Shown piece by piece: positions 1 to 7,200 of a stretch of 13,190 bases of DNA. The notes beneath the pieces were generated by a model. The model made no database searches. It was not told the origin of the DNA and saw only the letters and a program-made list of their open reading frames with translations. The DNA is taken from positions 7,153 to 20,342 of the forward strand of contig DANA01000086.1 of assembly GCA_002508495.1 (NCBI GenBank), read 5' to 3'. Position numbers and translations under genes: made by a program. The stretch is from Methanoregula sp. UBA276 (GTDB taxonomy: Archaea > Halobacteriota > Methanomicrobia > Methanomicrobiales > Methanospirillaceae). Position 1 is the first letter of the stretch, and every line of letters starts with the position of its first letter.

Positions 1-1017
1 CTGCAGGGCAGCGGCAAGACCACGACCACTGCCAAGCTCGCCCGCTACTTCCAGAAGAAGGGTATGAAAGTCGGGGTTATCTGTGCCGATACGTTCCGGC
101 CCGGGGCGTTTGACCAGATATCTACGCTCTGTGCCAAGGTCCACGTACCCTGTTATGGCAATGCGCAGGAGAAAGATGCCATAAAGATCACCCGCGAGGG
201 CCTTGATGCACTCCGGGAACAGGAACTCATCATCATCGACACGCAGGGGCGTCATGCGCTCGAAGCGGATCTCATCAAGGAAATTATCGACTTAAACGTG
301 CTCACGAAAGCAACGCACCGCTGGCTGGTCATCGATGCGGCGCTCGGCCAGCAGGCAAGCGAGCAGGCCCGGCGGTTCCACGAAGCCATCGGGATTGACG
401 GGGTCATCATCACCAAGATGGACGGGACGGCAAAAGGCGGCGGTGCAATGTCGGCTGTTGCCGAGACCAAGAGCGGTATCGCGTTCATCGGGAGCGGGGA
501 GACGATCGAAGACCTCGAGCGGTTCGATCCCGACGGGTTCATATCGCGTCTCCTGGGCATGGGCGACTTAAAAGCCCTCATGGAGAAGGCGAGCGAGGCG
601 CTCAAACCCGATGATGTTGATGTCAATGCCATGATGAAGGGCCGGTTCACCCTTCGCGACATGTACAAACAGCTCGAGGCGCTCAACAAGATGGGCCCCT
701 TAAAACAGATCATGGGAATGCTCCCGCTTGGCAACATGCAGCTGCCGGATGGCGTGTATGATGTCACCAGCACCAAGATGGTGCGGTACCGGATCATCAT
801 GGACTCGATGACATCCAATGAACTGGATGACCCGGCCCTCATCAACAGTTCCCGCATGCAGCGGATCGCCCACGGGGCCGGTGCAACACCGGACGAGGTG
901 CGCGAACTGCTGAAGTACTACAAGATGATGCAGCGGACGCTCAAGGGGATGCGGGGCGCATCCGGTGGAAAATTCAACATGCAGCGCCTGATGAAACGCT
1001 TCTCCGGAATGCAGTGA
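1..1017 (+). CDS. srp54: Signal recognition particle GTPase SRP54 (partial, 5' end outside window)
   Basis: SRP54 binds 7S RNA and the signal sequences of nascent membrane or secreted proteins, and docks with FtsY at the membrane through paired GTPase domains. The reading frame is open from base 1, so about the first 105 residues (N domain and start) lie outside the window; 338 residues are visible. They begin inside the P-loop (QGSGKTTT), followed by DTFRPGAFDQ, the G3 position (DTQGR, fragment residues 80-84), G4 TKMDG (138-142) and the G5-region GSGE. The last third is the methionine-rich M domain, with the RNA-binding helix region SSRMQRIAHGAGA and a Met-rich tail. Oddity: the G3 motif is normally DTAGR; here Ala is replaced by Gln (codon 244-246). 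The stop is followed one base later by the trmY ATG, so the genes are probably cotranscribed. Identity is very secure. Confidence 0.97.
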   Translation: MQGSGKTTTTAKLARYFQKKGMKVGVICADTFRPGAFDQISTLCAKVHVPCYGNAQEKDAIKITREGLDALREQELIIIDTQGRHALEADLIKEIIDLNVLTKATHRWLVIDAALGQQASEQARRFHEAIGIDGVIITKMDGTAKGGGAMSAVAETKSGIAFIGSGETIEDLERFDPDGFISRLLGMGDLKALMEKASEALKPDDVDVNAMMKGRFTLRDMYKQLEALNKMGPLKQIMGMLPLGNMQLPDGVYDVTSTKMVRYRIIMDSMTSNELDDPALINSSRMQRIAHGAGATPDEVRELLKYYKMMQRTLKGMRGASGGKFNMQRLMKRFSGMQ

Positions 1018-1018
1018 G

Positions 1019-1588
1019 ATGACCTCCTTTGCCATCATCGGGCACCGTGCCCGGACTGACGGGAGTTTCTCTCTCAATGATTTACCGGGAAGCGGGGGCA
1101 GGATGGACGTGCTCTGCCGGTGCGTGAACGCCGCACTCTTCCTCTCGCATGACCTGCGGCGGGACGTGGACTGTTATCTTGTCCTCTGCGGCGAGCCGGC
1201 CGGGCAGAGGACGGTAAAATTTGCCGGGGGGCTTGTCCGGTCGCTCTCCCCGGATGAACGGAGCGCCGCCGCATTGATAAAAAAGGTCATCGATGTCCCG
1301 TGCGGGAGCGAATTCCGGGAAGCGGCACCGGGAGTGTTCATCCGCAAAGGAGGCCTTGAACGTCTCCTTACGGAACACCGGTTTGCGGTCCTGGACGAGA
1401 AGGGATCGGATGTCCAAAACGCACCGGAACTGCCGGATGCGTTCCTCTTGTCAGACCACCTGAATTTTACTGACGAGGAAGAAGCATTGCTCCACGACTG
1501 CCCGCGGTATTCGGTGGGGCCGAAATGTCTCCATGCTGACCATGCAATTATCGTGCTGCACAATGAACTGGACCGGAGGTCGTGCTAG
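1019..1588 (+). CDS. trmY: tRNA (pseudouridine(54)-N1)-methyltransferase TrmY
   Basis: This 189-residue protein matches the archaeal TrmY family (formerly DUF358), a SPOUT-class enzyme that uses S-adenosylmethionine to methylate N1 of pseudouridine 54 in the tRNA T-loop, giving m1-pseudouridine. Recognised signatures are the N-terminal FSLNDLPGSGGRMDVLCRCV (residues 17-36), LSHDLRRDV (42-50), the LSPDERSAA stretch (76-84), the FLLSDHLNFTDEEE region (142-155) and the family's C-terminal LHADHAIIVLHNELDR (171-186). Length is typical. The ATG at 1019 starts one base after the srp54 stop; no strong SD site is visible there, so translation may be coupled. The next gene, pus10, makes the pseudouridine this enzyme methylates. 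Family identity comes from recalled conservation, not a search. Confidence 0.93.
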   Translation: MTSFAIIGHRARTDGSFSLNDLPGSGGRMDVLCRCVNAALFLSHDLRRDVDCYLVLCGEPAGQRTVKFAGGLVRSLSPDERSAAALIKKVIDVPCGSEFREAAPGVFIRKGGLERLLTEHRFAVLDEKGSDVQNAPELPDAFLLSDHLNFTDEEEALLHDCPRYSVGPKCLHADHAIIVLHNELDRRSC

Positions 1589-2821
1589 ATGGAAATCACA
1601 GAACAGGTAACGGCAGTCCTTGCCTATGGTGAGATATGCGACCATTGTCTCGGGCGGTTCTTTGGCAAGCGATCGCACGGGCTCACGAACGACGAACGGG
1701 GCCGCGGGCTCCGGATCGCCCGGGCCCTTGCAACAAACACCCCCTACAAAGCGTTTGCCGGCACCTGCTGGGTGTGCGGCAACTTCTTTATTAGCGTCCC
1801 GCTCTGGGCCGACCGGGTAGTCGAAGCAGTGCAGGGGCTGGAGTTCTCAACACTCCTTGTAGGCTGCCGGGTGCCTCCCATGATTGCCGAGAATGAAGAG
1901 ATGGTCTGGAGCGACCTGTCGCTGACCGATCCCGAGCCCTTCAAATCGGAAGTGAACCGCGAAGTCGGTAAAGCGGTTTCAGGAAAGACCGGAAAAGTCG
2001 TGGATTTCAAAAAGCCCGATGTCGTGATAATCCTCGATCTGGCAAACGAGAAGGTCGAGGTGCAGGTCAATTCGGTCTTCTTCTACGGGAGATACCAGAA
2101 GTTCGAACGGGGCATCCCCCAGACGCACTGGGACTGCCGGTCATGCAAAGGCAAAGGCTGCGAGAAGTGCAACTTCACCGGTGCCCAGTACCTGGATTCG
2201 GTGGAAGAACTGATAGCACGACCGGTCATTCAAGCATTTGAAGCCACCACTGCGGTCCTGCATGGCGCGGGGAGGGAGGATATCGATGCCCGCATGGTGG
2301 GCACCGGCCGACCGTTCATTCTCGAAGTGGTTGAACCAAAGAAACGTTCTCTCGATCTTGCCGCCCTGGAAGGGGAGATAAACCGGACCGCTGAAGGCCG
2401 GGTATCGGTTGCCCTGAGCCGCTGGGCTGAGCGCGCAGAGGTGGAAACCCTTAAATCAAACAAAGCGCATAAAAAATACAGGATCCTGGTCGAGGTTGAC
2501 GGGGCAATATCAGCGGATGAGTTCGCAAATGCCACAAAAACCTTAAAAGGCGTCATAATACAGCAGCGCACGCCCATACGGGTCGCACACCGGAGAGCAG
2601 ATAAAGTCCGGGAGCGAAAGGTCCTTGATATCGAGTGCGTGGGGCAGCAGGACGGAAAATTTATTGTTGAAGTCCTCGGCGAAGCCGGCCTCTACATCAA
2701 AGAACTCGTGTCCGGGGACGAAGGCAGAACCATCCCGAGTCTTGCCGAGATCCTGAAAAAGAGCGCTCACGTCACCAGCCTCGACGTTACGCAGGTTGAA
2801 GGAGTTACGGAGGGAGAATAA
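1589..2821 (+). CDS. pus10: tRNA pseudouridine(54/55) synthase Pus10
   Basis: Pus10 isomerises U54 and U55 of archaeal tRNAs to pseudouridine. The 410-residue protein has an N-terminal zinc-binding region with two CxxC pairs (CDHC, residues 17-20; CWVC, 60-63), a THUMP-like middle, and another Cys-rich stretch (CRSCKGKGCEKC, 183-194). The catalytic pseudouridine synthase domain contains the GREDIDARMVGTGRPF block (228-243); by analogy with the GRTD motif of TruA, Asp231 is the likely nucleophile (inferred). The C-terminal segment GEAGLYIKELVSGDEGRTIPS is typical of the family. The start ATG directly abuts the trmY stop, with a strong SD site (GGAGGT, 1575-1580) inside the end of trmY. Positioned directly after TrmY, it supplies that enzyme's substrate. 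Confidence 0.95.
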   Translation: MEITEQVTAVLAYGEICDHCLGRFFGKRSHGLTNDERGRGLRIARALATNTPYKAFAGTCWVCGNFFISVPLWADRVVEAVQGLEFSTLLVGCRVPPMIAENEEMVWSDLSLTDPEPFKSEVNREVGKAVSGKTGKVVDFKKPDVVIILDLANEKVEVQVNSVFFYGRYQKFERGIPQTHWDCRSCKGKGCEKCNFTGAQYLDSVEELIARPVIQAFEATTAVLHGAGREDIDARMVGTGRPFILEVVEPKKRSLDLAALEGEINRTAEGRVSVALSRWAERAEVETLKSNKAHKKYRILVEVDGAISADEFANATKTLKGVIIQQRTPIRVAHRRADKVRERKVLDIECVGQQDGKFIVEVLGEAGLYIKELVSGDEGRTIPSLAEILKKSAHVTSLDVTQVEGVTEGE

Positions 2822-2824
2822 ATC

Positions 2825-3115
2825 ATGGCACACCACAATGGTCCACGAAAGAAAACACGGTATAAGTTCAAGAAGGATTTGAGAAAGCGCGGGCTCCCGC
2901 CGGTAACCTCGGTTATCCAGCAGTTCGAGATCGGTGACCGGGTCCACGTTGTCGTTGAACCCAGCATCCAGAAAGGCATGCCTCACCGCCGCTTCCACGG
3001 AAAGACCGGGACCGTCATCGGCCAGCGCGGCCGGGCATGGATGCTCACTATCCGCGACGGTAATGCGGACAAAGTCGTCATCGCCCGACCACAACATCTA
3101 AAAGCACAAAAGTAA
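2825..3115 (+). CDS. rpl21e: 50S ribosomal protein L21e
   Basis: This 96-residue basic protein is the archaeal/eukaryotic large-subunit protein L21e (eL21). It shows the family N-terminus (MAHHNGPRKKTRYKF), the conserved GDRVHVVVEPSIQKGMPHRR stretch, and the FHGKTGTVIGQRGRA block, an SH3-like beta-barrel that binds 23S rRNA. A strong SD site (GGAGGG, 2809-2814) lies inside the end of pus10, about 10 bases before the ATG. It sits between pus10 and rpoF, in the same order I associate with other methanogens. Length and sequence look complete and ordinary. Confidence 0.97.
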   Translation: MAHHNGPRKKTRYKFKKDLRKRGLPPVTSVIQQFEIGDRVHVVVEPSIQKGMPHRRFHGKTGTVIGQRGRAWMLTIRDGNADKVVIARPQHLKAQK

Positions 3116-3136
3116 ACTCTCTGTCAGGTGATTGGC

Positions 3137-3487
3137 ATGAAAGTGAAGGGTATCATTAGCGAAGAGAAGGTTACACTTCCCGAAATGCGCAGCGTCATTT
3201 TAGGGGTAGAAGCCGAGCGGATAGCCGCGGAAAAGGAGACATCCTACGAGTTCCGGCGCAGCGTCGAGCATGCCAATCAGCTTGCCAAGACATCGCCTGA
3301 AAAGGCAGAGGACCTTGTAGCTGAGCTCTCCAAGATGGAGAAGATGAAACCGGAAATCGCCTACCGTATCGCCAATCTCATGCCGAAGAACCGCGACGAG
3401 GTCCGGGCGATCTTTGCCAAGGAACGGTTTACGCTCTCTCCTGAAGAGCTTGATGGCATTGTTGAACTGGTCATGACCCACTTCTGA
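3137..3487 (+). CDS. rpoF: DNA-directed RNA polymerase subunit F (Rpb4 homologue)
   Basis: RpoF pairs with RpoE (Rpb7) to form the stalk of archaeal RNA polymerase, which helps open promoters and binds nascent RNA. The 116-residue protein is highly helical and charged, with the family pattern VTLPEMRSVILGVEAE, a YEFRRSVEHANQLAK helix and the C-terminal HRDC-like helix LSPEELDGIVELVMTHF. Start choice: a GTG at 3128 is in frame, but it lies inside the SD sequence (AGGTGAT, 3126-3132), so the ATG at 3137 is the better start. The gene sits 21 bases after rpl21e and is followed 10 bases later by the DUF655 ATG. Confidence 0.92.
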   Translation: MKVKGIISEEKVTLPEMRSVILGVEAERIAAEKETSYEFRRSVEHANQLAKTSPEKAEDLVAELSKMEKMKPEIAYRIANLMPKNRDEVRAIFAKERFTLSPEELDGIVELVMTHF

Positions 3488-3497
3488 GGTGTGGTGC

Positions 3498-4061
3498 ATG
3501 AAGGCGGAGAAAAAAGAGGTCAACGCGATCGTACTCGACGTGCTCCTGAAGGGGCACCCGGACGACCCCCGGCCTCCGTTCAAGCGTGAGCCGATCGTCC
3601 AGGCCATGGGTGTCGAACAGTTCAAGCTCCTGGAGCTCGTGCCAAAGCCCGGCGTGGATATCGACCTCCATGAAAAGGTCTATATCGGCGATGCCGAACG
3701 GGAAAAGGTCGAACGCGTGAAACGCCGGATCGGGTATGCCGAGCTCACGAACACGGCGCAGGGCGAACTGCCGTTCATCATCGAAGAGGTGGTAAAGGCC
3801 CGCGAGGCGGATTTTGTCACGTTCTTTAACAAGTCCATCTCGATCACGCCCAAGCTGCACATGCTCCACCTTCTTCCCGGTATCGGGAAGAAACTGATGT
3901 GGGAGATTTTAGAATCGCGGAACCGGAAGCCGTTCGAGAGTTTTGCCGATATCAGCACGCGTATCAAGTCCCTCCCCCACCCCCAGAAGATGATACAGGC
4001 CCGGATCCTCGAGGAGCTTGAGGACAAGGACGTCAAGTACCATCTTTTCACGTCGAAATGA
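3498..4061 (+). CDS. DUF655 family protein, predicted RNA-binding, function unknown
   Basis: This 187-residue protein belongs to the archaeal DUF655 family, conserved but of unassigned molecular function. Visible parts are an N-terminal beta-rich domain with KVYIGDAEREKVERVKRRI (residues 60-78), resembling a small OB-like nucleic-acid-binding fold, and a helix-hairpin-helix pair around LLPGIGKKLMWEIL (125-138) followed by a second helical repeat, FADISTRIKSLPHP. Helix-hairpin-helix motifs bind nucleic-acid backbones, so RNA or DNA binding is inferred. The upstream GTG at 3489 overlaps the SD (GAGGTG, 3486-3491), so ATG 3498 is preferred. The stop overlaps the ksgA start in an ATGA, implying translational coupling. 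Its place between an RNA polymerase subunit and an rRNA methyltransferase suggests a role in ribosome biogenesis or transcription. Confidence 0.88.
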   Translation: MKAEKKEVNAIVLDVLLKGHPDDPRPPFKREPIVQAMGVEQFKLLELVPKPGVDIDLHEKVYIGDAEREKVERVKRRIGYAELTNTAQGELPFIIEEVVKAREADFVTFFNKSISITPKLHMLHLLPGIGKKLMWEILESRNRKPFESFADISTRIKSLPHPQKMIQARILEELEDKDVKYHLFTSK

Positions 4062-4825
4062 AAGCATACCACGACCAGCACTTCCTCATCGACCCGCGTG
4101 CCGTGAACCGCATCGCGGACCTTGCGGAGGTGCAGGACCGGAAGGTGCTGGAGATCGGGCCGGGCAACGGGGCACTCACCCGTGCCCTTCTCGACCGTGG
4201 CGCACGGGTCCATGCCATCGAACTGGACAGCATCTTAGTCGAACAGCTCGCAGATCGTTTTTCCTCAGAAATCGCCACGGGTCAGCTGGTCCTCCAGCAG
4301 GGCGATGCAACCCGCTGCCCTATCCCCCCGTTCGAGATCACGGTCTCCAACCTGCCGTATTCCGCCTCCTCCAAGATCACCTTCCGCCTTTTGGATGCCG
4401 GGTTTGAGGTTGCGGTTCTGATGTACCAGAGCGAGTTTGCCGAGCGGATGGTGGCCCCGGCCGGCACCAAGGATTGTGGCAGGCTCTCGATCATGGTCCA
4501 GACCTACGCAGCAGTCCAGACCTGCTTTAAGCTCCCGCCGCAGGCGTTCTCTCCCCGCCCGCAGGTGAATTCAACGGTTGTCAAGATCTTCCCCCGCCCA
4601 CCCATATTTCCCATCAACGACCGCCGCCACTATGCCGACGTTGTCCGGGCCCTCTTCTCCCACCGGAGAAAGACCGTACGGAACGGCCTGAAGGGATCTA
4701 CCGGGAGCATGCTCTCCCCGGTCTGGGTGGAACGGGCCTTAAGAGAACTGCCGGAGGAGATCCTTGCGAGCCGGCCGGAACAGCTGTATCTTGAGGACTT
4801 TGCAACGATTGCGAACATTCCCTGA
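4058..4825 (+). CDS. ksgA: 16S rRNA dimethyladenosine transferase KsgA/Dim1
   Basis: This enzyme (RsmA/KsgA/Dim1) dimethylates two adjacent adenosines in the 3'-terminal helix 45 loop of 16S rRNA, using four S-adenosylmethionine, late in small-subunit assembly. The 255-residue protein is full length. It begins with the family's QHFL (residues 7-10), then the SAM-binding EIGPGNG (32-38), the acidic AIELD loop (53-57), GDA (82-84) and the catalytic NLPY (98-101). The C-terminal part has the family's FSPRPQVNSTVVK and LFSHRRKTVRNGL blocks. Translation is coupled to DUF655 by a 4-base ATGA overlap. It appears to be the last gene of the information-processing operon; the next gene has its own TATA box. 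Confidence 0.96.
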   Translation: MKAYHDQHFLIDPRAVNRIADLAEVQDRKVLEIGPGNGALTRALLDRGARVHAIELDSILVEQLADRFSSEIATGQLVLQQGDATRCPIPPFEITVSNLPYSASSKITFRLLDAGFEVAVLMYQSEFAERMVAPAGTKDCGRLSIMVQTYAAVQTCFKLPPQAFSPRPQVNSTVVKIFPRPPIFPINDRRHYADVVRALFSHRRKTVRNGLKGSTGSMLSPVWVERALRELPEEILASRPEQLYLEDFATIANIP

Positions 4826-4854
4826 TTGCCTCGTGTGGTTCTTATTCACGATCA

Positions 4855-4860
4855 TTATAT
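4855..4860 (+). promoter_or_regulatory. Probable TATA box of the DUF1848 gene
   Basis: TTATAT stands in an AT-rich patch of the 76-base gap after ksgA, 42 bases before the ATG at 4902. With archaeal spacing of about 25 bases from TATA to start site, transcription would begin near 4882, leaving a leader of about 20 bases that carries the SD site GGTGAT (4891-4896). No clear purine-rich BRE is visible. Confidence 0.5.
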
Positions 4861-4901
4861 TTCCGCTGCCCAAAATCCTGTTTGTACACGGGTGATTTGT
4901 G

Positions 4902-5957
4902 ATGCGATGGAAAGGATGGGAGAAGGTCCCGCTTGATGTTCCCGATTTGGGCGTGCCGGGTGGGATTCGGACCGTCAAAGCGGTTGCCCCGGTGATTGTA
5001 TCGGCCAGCCGGTCGACCGATATCCCGGCCTTCTATGGCGACTGGTTCATGTCCCGCGTACGGGATGGCCGGGTTACCTGGAAGAGCCCGTTTGGGGGAG
5101 ATCCCGTGCATGTATCCTTTGCACGGACCCGTCTCTTCGTCTTCTGGTCAAAAGACCCGGCACCGTTTCTCCCGCACCTTAAAGCTCTTGACCGTTTGGG
5201 ATACCGGTATTATTTCCTCTTCACCCTCAACGACTATGAAGGCGAGGGGCTCGAACCCCATGTCCCGCCCCTCGATGAGCGGATTGGTACGTTCATCCAA
5301 CTCTCTCAAAGGATCGGCAAAGGGCGGGTGGTCTGGCGCTTTGACCCGCTGGTCTTATCCGACCGTATCACGGTTGACAATCTTTTGGCAAAAGTTCAGC
5401 GCATCGGCGACAAGATCGCCCCGTTCACCGACCGGCTGGTCTTCAGTTTCGTGGATATCGCACGGTACAAAAAAGTTCAGCGGAATTTACTGACCAGCGG
5501 TTGTTCCGGGGCCCGTGAATTCACAGACCCCGAGGTCCGTGAGTTCTGTTGCGGCCTTGCAGAATTCAACCGTGAATGGGGGCTTGAGCTCTCAGCCTGT
5601 GCAGAGAACCGCGATCTTCTCCCGTACGGTATCGGGCGGGGGCAGTGCATTTCGTATGACCTGATGGTACGGGAATTTGCGGATGACCCCGCACTGATGG
5701 AGTTCCTGCGCCCCGGTTCGCAGTCCTGTCTTGACGGTACCGTAATACATGCGAACCCGGAAAAATATCTCAAAGACCCGGGGCAGCGCAGCACCTGCCG
5801 GTGCATCGTATCCCGGGATATCGGCCAGTACTCCACCTGCCCGCATCTCTGTTCCTACTGCTATGCAAACACTTCACGGGAAGTGGTGTGCAGGAACTAT
5901 TCGCGCTACCGCGAGGCACGGGACCGGGGGATTTTTTTCGATTCAATTACCGGATAG
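4902..5957 (+). CDS. DUF1848 family protein with a C-terminal radical-SAM-like cysteine motif
   Basis: This 351-residue protein is recognised as DUF1848, a widespread family of unknown function. The N-terminal part has the family's VSASRSTDIPAFYGDWF and an FWSKDP region; the middle has VVWRFDPLVLSDRIT, followed by a FSFVDIARYKKV stretch. The C-terminus contains CRC (residues 299-301) and DIGQYSTCPHLCSYCYAN. The last three cysteines (C313, C317, C320) have CX3CX2C spacing, the radical-SAM [4Fe-4S] signature, but placed at the C-terminus rather than the usual N-terminal position. A metal- or Fe-S-dependent enzyme is inferred; substrate unknown. Start: GTG 4899 and ATG 4902 are in frame; spacing from SD GGTGAT (4891-4896) favours ATG 4902. 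It converges on thiC with a 4-base gap. Confidence 0.85.
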   Translation: MRWKGWEKVPLDVPDLGVPGGIRTVKAVAPVIVSASRSTDIPAFYGDWFMSRVRDGRVTWKSPFGGDPVHVSFARTRLFVFWSKDPAPFLPHLKALDRLGYRYYFLFTLNDYEGEGLEPHVPPLDERIGTFIQLSQRIGKGRVVWRFDPLVLSDRITVDNLLAKVQRIGDKIAPFTDRLVFSFVDIARYKKVQRNLLTSGCSGAREFTDPEVREFCCGLAEFNREWGLELSACAENRDLLPYGIGRGQCISYDLMVREFADDPALMEFLRPGSQSCLDGTVIHANPEKYLKDPGQRSTCRCIVSRDIGQYSTCPHLCSYCYANTSREVVCRNYSRYREARDRGIFFDSITG

Positions 5958-5961
5958 GTAG

Positions 5962-7200
5962 TCAGTCCCTTTGTAAGAAATCCCGCATGACCTTTATCGC
6001 GCAGAACGTCCCGCACATCGTGCACTCCTCCTTCCCGTCCGAGAGCTCCCGCGCCCGTGCCGGGTCCATGGCATACTGGATCTGCCCTTCACGGTCGAGC
6101 CCGGCCCGGAGCCGGGCAACTGCCAGGTCACGGCTTCCGAGCCCGTACTTGACCGTATCGCCAATATGGGCGGCAATGCGGAATGCAATGAGTCCTTCCT
6201 TCACCGCCTCCGGTCCCGGGAGACCAAGGTGCTCGGCCGGGGTGATGTAACAGAGATAATCCGCGCCGGCAGCGCTTGCCGCACTTCCCCCGCAGGCACC
6301 GGCAATGTGGTCATAGCCAATCCCGATGTCGGTAGGGAGTGGGCCGGCAACAAAGAGCGGGAATGGTGACCGCTTCTTGTAATACCGGACCTGCTGTGGG
6401 ATACGATCGCTGCGGATATGCCCCCCGGCCCCTTCGATAATGACCTGTACACCGGCATCCAGTGCCCGGCGGGCAAGGGTGATGTTCTGCCGGACTTCCG
6501 CTACCTGGAACGGATCGCGGGGGTCATGGATGCAGCCGCTCCGAGCCGTGTTTCCTAATGAAAGAACGATATCATGCTCCCGGCAAATCGAGAGGACTTT
6601 GGAAAAATGCTCCACGTACGGGTTCTCGCAATCGTTCAGGAGCATGAATGCGCTGGTGATCGATCCCCCTTTCGAGACCATGCCAAGAACCCGCCGGTTC
6701 TTCCGGAATGCCCCAAGCATCTTCCTGTCGGCACAATGCACGACAACAGAACTGATGCCTTCCTCAGCCTGTATCTTGAGGGTTGCGATGATGTCATCGG
6801 CGGTCAACTTTTTCAGGCCATGCTCCACCACGGCCTGGTATACCGGGACCGTGGTAATCGGAAGTGTTGTGCTTGAAAAGATCTCCGTGCGTATTGCGCC
6901 GATGTCGCCGCCCATCGAGAGATCGCTGATGGTGTCTGCCCCGAACCCCTCGGCAATCCGGGCTTTTTGGATTTCATCGGAAAGATTGGCCTTCCCGCTC
7001 GAAGTCCCGAGGTTGACATTAATCTTGGTTGTTAAGCCTTTGCCGATACCGAGCCGGCGGTTCTTCCGCTGCATAACAACAACACTTCCTTCTGCGATCC
7101 GCCGGCAGAGGATTTCCGGGTCAATTCCTTCTGCCATTGCCACCGCTTTCATGGGTGCGGTAATCGTGTCGTCTTTTGCCGTATCAACAAGGGTTCTCAT
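5962..7200 (-). CDS. thiC: Phosphomethylpyrimidine synthase ThiC (thiamine biosynthesis)
   Basis: ThiC is a radical-SAM enzyme that rearranges 5-aminoimidazole ribotide to hydroxymethylpyrimidine phosphate, the pyrimidine half of thiamine. The 412-residue protein matches the shorter archaeal/anaerobe form. Signatures include KINVNLGTSSG, GADTISDLSMGGDI, the TTVPVYQA block, VVHCADRK, MLLNDCENPYVEHF, SLGNTARSGCIHD and VIIEGAGGH. The C-terminal Fe-S cluster motif reads CTMCGTFC (C393, C396, C400): CX2CX3C rather than the textbook CX2CX4C of bacterial ThiC. An upstream in-frame TTG at 7242 is open, but ATG 7200 gives the expected N-terminus (MRTLVDTAK). No good SD site is seen. A methanogen ThiC paralogue of different specificity cannot be excluded. 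Confidence 0.9.
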   Translation of the reverse strand: MRTLVDTAKDDTITAPMKAVAMAEGIDPEILCRRIAEGSVVVMQRKNRRLGIGKGLTTKINVNLGTSSGKANLSDEIQKARIAEGFGADTISDLSMGGDIGAIRTEIFSSTTLPITTVPVYQAVVEHGLKKLTADDIIATLKIQAEEGISSVVVHCADRKMLGAFRKNRRVLGMVSKGGSITSAFMLLNDCENPYVEHFSKVLSICREHDIVLSLGNTARSGCIHDPRDPFQVAEVRQNITLARRALDAGVQVIIEGAGGHIRSDRIPQQVRYYKKRSPFPLFVAGPLPTDIGIGYDHIAGACGGSAASAAGADYLCYITPAEHLGLPGPEAVKEGLIAFRIAAHIGDTVKYGLGSRDLAVARLRAGLDREGQIQYAMDPARARELSDGKEECTMCGTFCAIKVMRDFLQRD

